Shown: in pieces, positions 6,249-11,761 of the stretch
Layout of the letters: the number at the start of each line of letters is the position of its first letter
How positions within the stretch are numbered: the first letter of the stretch is position 1
NCBI GenBank assembly: GCA_005884745.1
Contig: VAZU01000234.1
Location: forward strand, 1-11,761
From: Alphaproteobacteria bacterium
GTDB lineage: Bacteria; Pseudomonadota; Alphaproteobacteria; Rhizobiales; Xanthobacteraceae
Length of the DNA: 11,761 bases
Direction of reading: 5' to 3'
Translations under genes and position numbers: made by a program
The notes under the pieces: generated by a model
What the model was told of the DNA's origin: nothing
Seen by the model: the letters and a program-made list of their open reading frames with translations, nothing else
Database searches by the model: none

Positions 6249-7572
6249 GTGAAGCTTTCCTTCCATGGTGCCGACCGCGACGTGACCGGCTCCTGCCATC
6301 TCGTGGAATGCGCCGAAAAACGCATCCTGATCGATTGCGGTCTGTTTCAGGGCAGCCGCGCGCTGGCGCAGGAAAATGCCGAACCGTTCGGGTTCGATGC
6401 GGGTTCCGTCGATTTGGTGCTGCTGACCCATGCGCATCTCGACCATTGCGGACGCCTGCCGCTGCTCGCCAAGCGCGGGTTCCGCGGCGAGATCGTCGCC
6501 ACCGCGGCGACGCGGGAGCTTGCCCGGCTGGTGATGCTCGATGCGGCACACCTGCAGGAGGAAGAGGCGCGCTCGGCGGCGATCAAGGCCGCACGCCGCA
6601 ATGCCGGCGCCGAGACCAGCGCCCCGCTCTACTCGCTGCTCGACGCGCTGGGCACGCTCGAATACTTCCGCCGTGCCGCCGAGTACGGCGCCCCGATCGA
6701 GCTGGCGGCTCCAGGAAACCGGCCGCTCGCAGCGCGTGCTGTTCTCCGGCGATCTCGGCAACGCCGGGCGGCCGCTGCTGCGCCCGCCGGCCGTTCCGCC
6801 GCGAACCGATGTCGTGGTGATGGAAACCACCTACGGGGATCGCTTGCACAAGCCGATCGGGCCCTCGATCGAGGAACTCTATGCCGCCGTGTCCGACACG
6901 TTCCGACGGGGCGGCAACGTCATCATCCCCACCTTCGGCCTGGAACGCGCCCAGGAGCTGCTCTACGTGCTCAGCCGGGGCATCGAAAGCGGGCGGCTGA
7001 TGCGGGCGACCCAGGTTTTTCTCGATTCCCCGATGGCGATCTCCGCGACCGAGATCTTGGAGCGCTACCCCGAAAGCTTGCAGCCGCAAGTCGCCGAGCT
7101 CATTCGCAAGGGCCACGACCCGTTCCAACTGCCGGGCCTGCATTTCACCCGCGAGCGGGCGGAATCGATGGCGCTCAACAACATCCGCGGCGGCGCCATC
7201 ATCATGGCCGGCTCCGGCATGGCCACCGGGGGCCGCGTTCGCCATCACCTGCGGCACAATCTGTGGCGACCGGAATGCAGCGTGGTCTTCGTCGGCTTCG
7301 CCGCCGAAGGCACGCTCGCCCGGCAGATCATCGACGGCGCGAACCGGGTGCAGCTGTTCGGCGAGGAGATCCCGGTCAAAGCCAGCGTTCACACCATCAA
7401 CGGCTTTTCCGCCCATGCCGACCAGGCCGAGTTGCTGGCGTGGCACCGGCAGACCGGGGCCGGGCGCACTTTCCTCACCCACGGCGAGGAAAGCACGATG
7501 CGGCAATTCGCCGCCAAGCTCGCGGACACGGCGGTCGAAATGCCGGCCTTGCACCAGACCTACGCGCTGTGA
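6249..7572 (+). pseudogene. MBL-fold/beta-CASP RNase-like protein, internal deletion and frameshift
   Basis: This gene encodes the CPSF73/YSH1-like bacterial branch of metallo-beta-lactamase RNA nucleases. Frame 1, from GTG 6249 to about 6707, gives 153 residues with LIDCGLFQG (27-35) and the metal site THAHLDH (60-66). A second frame, from 6709 to TGA 7572, gives LQETGRSQRVLFSGDLGNAG, METTYGD, the beta-CASP segments PTFGLERAQELL and GSGMATGGR, and the final INGFSAHADQAELLAW. Both halves match one protein, total about 440 residues. At the junction (6705-6711), the DxGHxLGS motif that supplies another zinc-binding His is absent in all frames. About 20-30 codons seem to be lost, which also shifts the frame. 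As sequenced, no active enzyme is expected. An assembly error is the main alternative. It forms an operon with the LOG gene. Confidence 0.85.
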
Positions 7573-7647
7573 CGGACGCGCAATTGAACCATCGTCTCGA
7601 TCGCGTGAAAACCGGCGATGCACGGCGTTTCGGGCAGGTACTCGGCG

Positions 7648-8481
7648 TCAACGCGGATCTTTGTCACGACGGCCGATCGGATAAGCGCCCACGTCCTCGC
7701 GGAACGGCTGCAGCAGCATGCGGTCGAGGCGCAGCTCGGATCGCTCGCGAAACTGCTCGATGCCGATCGTCATCGCATCGTGGCCGGCTATCGGTTGCGC
7801 CCGGTAGGTGCCGAACATGCGGTCCCACCAGGGCAGATTGAAGCCGAAATTGCTGTTGGTCTCGGGCACCGCCACGGAGTGGTGCACGCGATGCATGTCC
7901 GGCGTGACCACGATCCAGCGCAACATGCGGTCGAGTCGCTCGGGGACGCGCACGTTGCCGTGGCTGAACATCGAGGTGGCGTTGAGCAGCACCTCGAACA
8001 GCAGGACGGCGAGCGCCGGCGCGCCGAGCGCCGCCACGACGGCGAGCTTGGTCAGCATCGAGAGCAGGATCTCGATCGGGTGGAAACGGACCCCGGTGGT
8101 CCCGTCGAACGCGAGGTCGGCGTGATGCATCCGGTGCAGCCGCCACAGCGCCGGCACCGCATGGAACACCACGTGCTGCAGGTAGATCGCGAGATCGAGG
8201 ACGATCACGGAAGCGAGGATGGCCAGCCCGGCCGGGATCGCGAACGCATGGAAGAAACCCCAGCCGCGCTCCTCGGCGAGGAGCGCAATTGCGACCGCCG
8301 TTGCCGGCACCAGAATGCGAACCAGGATGGTGTCGAGCACGACGATCCCCAGGTTGCTCGACCAGCGCAGCGGGCGTTCGGCCGCCTGGTGCCGCCGCGG
8401 CGCAAGCAGTTCCCACGCCGCCATGAGCACGAAGACGCCGGCGAACGCCGCGAGCCGGATCGGGATCTCAAATGGCAGCAT
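7648..8481 (-). CDS. sterol desaturase / fatty acid hydroxylase family membrane protein
   Basis: The product is 277 residues from ATG 8481, which has AAGAGGA at 8494-8500 upstream (spacer 12). ATG 8520 in the same frame would add 13 residues but has no ribosome binding site. Hydrophobic helices lie at about 7-23, 45-69, 81-101 and 141-170. The di-iron histidine clusters of the family are complete: HVVFH (103-107), HRMHH (116-120), HRVHH (197-201), plus SHGN (173-176) and FHP (133-135). The family uses O2 to hydroxylate or desaturate lipids in the inner membrane; the substrate here is unknown. GFNLPWWDRMFGTY (213-226) is the usual segment after the last His box. The promoter and operator-like palindrome just upstream suggest control by the divergent ArsR-rhodanese gene. 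Confidence 0.88.
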   Translation of the reverse strand: MLPFEIPIRLAAFAGVFVLMAAWELLAPRRHQAAERPLRWSSNLGIVVLDTILVRILVPATAVAIALLAEERGWGFFHAFAIPAGLAILASVIVLDLAIYLQHVVFHAVPALWRLHRMHHADLAFDGTTGVRFHPIEILLSMLTKLAVVAALGAPALAVLLFEVLLNATSMFSHGNVRVPERLDRMLRWIVVTPDMHRVHHSVAVPETNSNFGFNLPWWDRMFGTYRAQPIAGHDAMTIGIEQFRERSELRLDRMLLQPFREDVGAYPIGRRDKDPR

Positions 8482-8523
8482 CGGATCAGTCAGTCCTCTT
8501 GACAGGCCATTGATTTTCATGTC

Positions 8524-8543
8524 ATTCAATAAGTCTATTGAAT
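8524..8543. promoter_or_regulatory. perfect palindrome, probable ArsR-type operator
   Basis: ATTCAATA-AGTC-TATTGAAT is an 8+4+8 perfect inverted repeat, AT-rich within GC-rich DNA. It lies between the divergent desaturase and ArsR-rhodanese genes, immediately downstream of the desaturase -10 element and over the expected transcription start. ArsR-family repressors commonly bind sites with ATTC/GAAT half-sites. That the neighbouring regulator binds here is inference from position. Confidence 0.7.
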
Positions 8544-8573
8544 AATTTACAACCGAGATGGTAATGATGTCAA
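8544..8573 (-). promoter_or_regulatory. sigma-70-type promoter for the desaturase gene
   Basis: On the minus strand, TTGACA (8573-8568) is a perfect -35 consensus. It is followed after 18 bases by TAAATT (8549-8544), a 4/6 match to the -10 consensus. Transcription would start near 8537, inside the palindrome, so a bound repressor would block it. The -35 element overlaps the first codons of the ArsR-rhodanese gene. Confidence 0.55.
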
Positions 8574-9173
8574 TGCCAAGCCCGAAGGAGGCTCTGTTCG
8601 CTGGAGCTGCTCGCCCAGGGCGAACACAGCGTCGAGGGGTTGGCGGATAAGGCCGGGCTCTCCATCGCCAATACCTCGCAGCATCTGCAGCAGATGCGAC
8701 GAGCGGGCATCGTTTCCGCGAGGCGCGAGGGAAAATTCGTCTTCTACCGGCTCGCCGATGACGCGGTCCTCGATTTGCTGGTTGGGTTGCGCCGCTTGGC
8801 GGAACGCAACAGTGCCGAAGTCGAGCGCGTGATCCGAAACTATTTTCACGACCGTGACAGCATGGAACCCGTGTCGAGAGTCGAGCTGCTGCGACAATCG
8901 CGAACCGGGGTCGTGACCGTGCTCGACGTACGACCCGCCGACGAGTTCGCGCTGGGGCATCTGCCCGGCGCCGTCAATATCCCGCTACGCGAACTCGAGC
9001 GGCGGCTGTCCGGGCTCGACCCGTCCCAACAGATCGTCGCTTATTGCCGCGGGCCGTATTGCGTTCTCGCTTTCGAAGCGGTGGCGTTGCTGCGAAAACG
9101 CGGCTTCCAAGCGCGTCGGATGCAGGACGGCTTTCCGGAATGGCGCAACGCGGGCTTTCCGCTCGCCTGCTAG
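8564..9173 (+). pseudogene. ArsR-family regulator fused to a rhodanese domain, N-terminal lesion
   Basis: The reading frame from about 8640 encodes the end of a winged helix-turn-helix (LADKAGLSIANTSQHLQQM, then RRAGIVSARREGKFVFYRLAD). A linker helix and a rhodanese domain follow, with LDVRPADEFALGHLPGAVNI and the catalytic loop YCRGPYC (Cys136 and Cys141 counted from codon 8640). The normal N-terminus lies in another frame: ATG 8564 or 8567 gives MSMPSPKEALF and then hits TAA at 8648. The frame switches at 8600-8601 (TTCG/CTGGAG). About 13-20 residues of the first helices expected in this family (around the 'RLELLELL' segment) are missing. TTG 8640 is a poor start, with GAGGGG directly abutting it. 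No ELCVCDL metal-binding motif is seen. Persulfide or sulfur sensing through the rhodanese Cys is likely. This is a decayed gene or an assembly fault. Confidence 0.78.
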
Positions 9174-9242
9174 GTTCGATAGCCGCGCGCAAGGCGACCG
9201 GAGCGTGAACGGAATTCGCCAGCGCCGAAAAGAATATTTCCG

Positions 9243-10025
9243 ATGCCGTATGGAAACGCTGCGGGCTACGACGGCTACATGGGGCGCTGGAGCCTCAAAC
9301 TTGCCCGCTCCTTCGTGCGTTTCGCTTGCCCGGAACCGCCAGAGGCGGCTCTCGACGTGGGTTGCGGAACGGGAAGCCTCCTGCGCGCGATGGCCGCGGA
9401 ATTTCCCGATTGCCGCCTATTCGGATTGGATCCATCGGTGGATTATCTGGTGTTCGCCGGGACCAAGACGGGCCCGGCGATCTTCGTCGCCGCAGAGGTC
9501 GAGGCGCTGCCGTTCGCCCAGGGTGCGTTCGACCACTGTCTTTCTCTTCTCGTGCTGCAGGACATCCGCGATCAAGCCGGCGCACTGCGCGAAATCTGCC
9601 GCGTCACCTGCCGCGGCGGCATCGTCGCCGCCTGCCAGTGGGACTTCGCGCACGGCATGCCGATGATTTCCGCGGTTCATCAAGCAGTGGAGGCCGTCGC
9701 TCCGGAGCTGTACCGAAGCTCACGCAGCAAGGCGGGACGTGCGTTCGCGACGCTCGCCGAGCTGCGGCTGCATTGGGCTTCGGGCGGGCTCCGAGAAATT
9801 GCGACCGCGGAGCTTCCGGTCACTCTTCGGTTCGCCGATTTCACCGATTTCTGGCTGCCCGTGCTAAGCGCCTCGACGCCGACGACGGCGCTCGTAGCAT
9901 CGCTTCCCGCGGACGCGCGCGACGCGGTGAGCTTGCACCTGCGCCGTGTCCTGCTCGGCTCCAGGCCGGACGGAAGCTTCTCGCTCACGGCGCATGCATT
10001 CGCCGTTCGCGGTCGAACCGGTTAG
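9243..10025 (+). CDS. class I SAM-dependent methyltransferase, 260 aa
   Basis: The product starts MPYGNAAGYDGYMGRW. It carries the SAM-binding motif I ALDVGCGTG (36-44), acidic Asp63 ending beta-2 in LFGLDPS, and VEALPFAQGAFDHCLSLLVLQ, the motif II/III region of ubiE-like methyltransferases. RVTCRGGIVAACQWDF corresponds to the post-motif strand. The C-terminal third (LRFADFTDFWLPVL, then a basic helix and TAHAFAVRGR) is typical of a small-molecule methyltransferase group with unknown substrates. No signal peptide or membrane segment is seen. The Shine-Dalgarno sequence is weak (AAAAGAA about 10 bases upstream). It begins 69 bases after the ArsR-rhodanese stop on the same strand, so it could be co-transcribed with that regulator; no terminator is seen between them. 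Confidence 0.87.
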   Translation: MPYGNAAGYDGYMGRWSLKLARSFVRFACPEPPEAALDVGCGTGSLLRAMAAEFPDCRLFGLDPSVDYLVFAGTKTGPAIFVAAEVEALPFAQGAFDHCLSLLVLQDIRDQAGALREICRVTCRGGIVAACQWDFAHGMPMISAVHQAVEAVAPELYRSSRSKAGRAFATLAELRLHWASGGLREIATAELPVTLRFADFTDFWLPVLSASTPTTALVASLPADARDAVSLHLRRVLLGSRPDGSFSLTAHAFAVRGRTG

Positions 10026-10089
10026 CCGTAGCTCATAGGGTGCAACAAACAACGCGCACTGCACGATCATTGCAGCCGGGCAGTCTGCT

Positions 10090-10701
10090 TTACCGCGGGC
10101 GCGCGCTGCCCTCATACATATAGGTCAAGGGCCTGGGACCCCGCACATAGCTGTTCTCCAGCCGCTCGACGCGAAAGCCGGCCGATGCGATCAAATCGCC
10201 GATCGGGCGGTTGAGGTGACATCCGCCCCCCAGCCGTTTCCAGATCGGGGTCAAGCGATCCTGCCACCAGCGCACGCCCATCTCCGGGGCGCGTCCGTGC
10301 TCCGCGAACAGCAGCACGCCGCCGATCTTCAGCACGCGCCGCATCTCGCGCAAGGCCCGCACCGCGTCGGGAATGCTGCACAAGGTCCAGGTGGTCAGCA
10401 CCGCATCGACGCTCGCGGTTTCGAGCGGGATCGCCTCCGCGCTGCCTTCGATGAACTCGATCGGAAGTTTCGGCCGGATCGCCCTTTGCGCCATCGCCAG
10501 CAGCTGGGCCGACGGATCGAGCCCGATCACTTCGGTCACGCCTCCGCCGTAGAACGGCATGTTGAGCCCGGAGCCGATGCCGACCTCGAGCACGCGGCCC
10601 GCGGCGGCGGCGACCACGCGGCCGCGATAGGCCTTCAAGTCGTCCTGCCGCATCGCGCAATGGATCAGTCTCGGCAGGATCCGGTTCCGGTAGAAGCCCA
10701 T
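10090..10701 (-). CDS. class I SAM-dependent methyltransferase, 203 aa (METTL7/PmtA-like)
   Basis: The product is 203 residues from ATG 10701. Motif I is VLEVGIGSGLN (37-47), Asp62 ends beta-2, and EGSAEAIPLETASVDAVLTT follows. TWTLCSIPD (104-112) replaces the usual motif IV. AEHGRAPEMGVRWWQDRLTPIWKRL and GCHLNRPIGDLI near the C-terminus mark the group related to animal METTL7 and to phospholipid N-methyltransferases. It should be cytosolic and possibly membrane-associated; the substrate (lipid or thiol) is not determined. It is convergent with the preceding methyltransferase, with 64 featureless bases between them, and divergent from the binding-protein gene. The two methyltransferases share only the general fold, so they are not recent duplicates. 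Confidence 0.88.
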   Translation of the reverse strand: MGFYRNRILPRLIHCAMRQDDLKAYRGRVVAAAAGRVLEVGIGSGLNMPFYGGGVTEVIGLDPSAQLLAMAQRAIRPKLPIEFIEGSAEAIPLETASVDAVLTTWTLCSIPDAVRALREMRRVLKIGGVLLFAEHGRAPEMGVRWWQDRLTPIWKRLGGGCHLNRPIGDLIASAGFRVERLENSYVRGPRPLTYMYEGSARPR

Positions 10702-10823
10702 GTTCCGCCCATGCTAAGCTTTTGTCGGCCGGCGAAGCGGCGAGGCGCGCGGGTGAATCGCGTATTCGACGCGTCAGCTTACGCAGCGTCCCCTGCCCGC
10801 TCAAGCCGGCGTTCGGTCGAGTC

Positions 10824-10827
10824 GGAG
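10824..10827 (+). promoter_or_regulatory. ribosome binding site fixing a GTG start
   Basis: GGAG lies eight bases before GTG 10836. No ATG is available in frame before a signal-peptide-like stretch, so this site decides the start of the substrate-binding protein. Confidence 0.55.
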
Positions 10828-10835
10828 CAGCAAGC

Positions 10836-11761
10836 GTGAGGGTATCCCCTCGCCATCCGAGCGTGCGTCGCGGCGGCTGGCCGATCCTGCTCGTCCTGCT
10901 GATGGTGGGGACTGGGATCACCGGCTCGGCCTCGCAAACCGCGAAGCCGGCGAAGATCGCGATCCTGACGACGGCGATGTCGCCGTGGCACACCGAAACC
11001 GAGGGGTTCCGCGACGGGCTCAGGGATTTCGGCTACAGCGAGGACAAAAGCAACGTCACGTTCGTGGTGCGCGCCGCCGGCGGGGATCCGGTGCGAGCTC
11101 AGGGTTTGGCCGAGGATCTGGCGCAGGAAAAACCGGATCTCCTGTACTGCGTCTCAAGCACAGCCGCCCGCGCGTGCCACAGGGCGACCGCGAGCATTCC
11201 GATCGTTGCGGTGAGCATCGGGGATCCCGTCGAACTCGGCTTGGCGAAGAGCTTGGCTCACCCGGGCACGAACGTGACCGGCATCAGCAATCTACGCTCG
11301 GAGCTGAGCGCCAAGCGCCTGGAGCTCTTCAAGGAAATGATTCCATCGCTGCGGCGTGTGTTGGTGACCTACGACCCGCGCGAGCTGGACGACCGTGGGG
11401 CGGTAAGCGTAGCCAAGGCAGCCGCCAGCCGGCTGGACCTGCAGGTGATCGAGAATCCCATCGGCGATCCGTTGCAGATCGAGCCAGGGCTCGCCGACCT
11501 CGAGCAAGGCGGTGCCGACGGTATTCTGATCGTGCAGTCCGGGACGAGCCTCAATATTCCTGGCCGGAGCCTCGAGGTGGCGACCTCGAACGGTATCCCG
11601 ACCATGTACCCGCACGCGTTCTGGCCGAAGTTCGGGGCTCTGGCCTCGTTCGGCCCCGATCAATACGACCAGGGTCGCCAAGCCGCCCGGCTGGCCCATC
11701 GCATTCTCACCGGAACTCCTGTAGAGTCGCTGCCGATCGAATTGCCGGAGCGGGTCGAGTT
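10836..11761 (+). CDS. ABC transporter substrate-binding protein (PF04392-like), 3' end cut off
   Basis: The frame from GTG 10836 stays open to the right edge (308 codons and 2 bases), so the C-terminus is missing. The N-terminus has a basic start (VRVSPRHPSVRRGG), a hydrophobic core PILLVLLMVGTG, and a probable signal cleavage near SAS-Q. This makes the protein periplasmic or lipid-free secreted. The mature part begins KIAILTTAMSPWH, then GFRDGLRDFGY, a fingerprint of the ABC_sub_bind family. DLLYCVSSTAARACHRAT, IPIVAVSIGDPVELGLAKSL, HPGTNVTGISNL and KRLELFKEMIPSLRRV follow in the usual order. The family is often annotated as a tryptophan/tyrosine transport protein, but ligands are mostly unknown and it is greatly expanded in Bradyrhizobium relatives. 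The permease and ATPase genes would lie downstream, outside the window. Confidence 0.88.
   Translation, partial: MRVSPRHPSVRRGGWPILLVLLMVGTGITGSASQTAKPAKIAILTTAMSPWHTETEGFRDGLRDFGYSEDKSNVTFVVRAAGGDPVRAQGLAEDLAQEKPDLLYCVSSTAARACHRATASIPIVAVSIGDPVELGLAKSLAHPGTNVTGISNLRSELSAKRLELFKEMIPSLRRVLVTYDPRELDDRGAVSVAKAAASRLDLQVIENPIGDPLQIEPGLADLEQGGADGILIVQSGTSLNIPGRSLEVATSNGIPTMYPHAFWPKFGALASFGPDQYDQGRQAARLAHRILTGTPVESLPIELPERVE

Noticed and set aside
5258..6325. 355-codon minus-strand frame over the LOG gene
   Set aside because: It is a shadow; the plus strand has GGGPG and PGGYGT motifs.
6705..6711. Programmed ribosomal frameshift in the RNase gene
   Set aside because: There is no slippery heptamer of the X-XXY-YYZ type, and conserved residues are missing at the junction, which recoding would not explain.
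7618..8502. 294-codon plus-strand frame over the desaturase
   Set aside because: It is a shadow; it is His/Arg-rich because it reads opposite to the His-box codons of the desaturase.
9174..9242. Possible promoter for the 260-residue methyltransferase
   Set aside because: No convincing -35/-10 pair is visible in these 69 bases; read-through from the ArsR-rhodanese gene is as likely.

Overview
The window is high-GC DNA, densely coded on both strands. It looks like chromosome from an alphaproteobacterium, most likely a member of Hyphomicrobiales (Bradyrhizobium, Rhodoplanes or Xanthobacter relatives). I judge this from the family mix as I remember it: a UgpE-type permease, a soluble globin-coupled chemoreceptor, a PF04392-type ABC binding protein, and an ArsR-rhodanese fusion. 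No search was run. I see no insertion sequence, integrase, tRNA, rRNA or CRISPR array.

Layout. Positions 2-208 are the 3' end of a glycerol-3-phosphate ABC permease gene (ugpE-like), followed by two tandem hairpins. A 98-residue protein of unknown function (389-685) and a luciferase-like flavin monooxygenase (794-2095) follow on the plus strand. On the minus strand, a PHA-synthase-like alpha/beta hydrolase (2476-3624) overlaps a small secreted cytochrome c (2156-2479) by 4 bases. Upstream of them lies a globin-coupled methyl-accepting chemotaxis protein (3779-5078), which is frameshifted. A divergent promoter region with a perfect 10-bp direct repeat leads to a plus-strand pair: a LOG-family nucleotide phosphoribohydrolase-like protein (5300-6238) and an MBL/beta-CASP RNase-like gene (6249-7572), which is broken internally. 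A sterol-desaturase-family membrane protein (7648-8481, minus) is divergent from an ArsR-rhodanese fusion gene (8564-9173, N-terminal lesion). They share a short region holding a perfect palindrome and a strong minus-strand promoter. Two SAM-dependent methyltransferases face each other (9243-10025 plus, 10090-10701 minus). The start of an ABC substrate-binding protein gene (10836 onward) runs off the end.

How the genes work together. The best-supported regulatory unit is the ArsR-rhodanese/desaturase pair, where the palindrome sits just downstream of the desaturase -10 element. The hydrolase and cytochrome c are translationally coupled. The LOG and RNase genes are spaced so that the second gene's ribosome binding site overlaps the first gene's stop codon.

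Most unusual point. Three genes in about 5 kb (chemoreceptor, RNase, ArsR-rhodanese) each switch reading frame where a block of roughly 13 to 30 conserved codons appears to be missing. The LOG gene may carry a similar in-frame gap. This is either real gene decay by short deletions or a systematic assembly fault, and it should be settled before any of these genes is called functional or dead.
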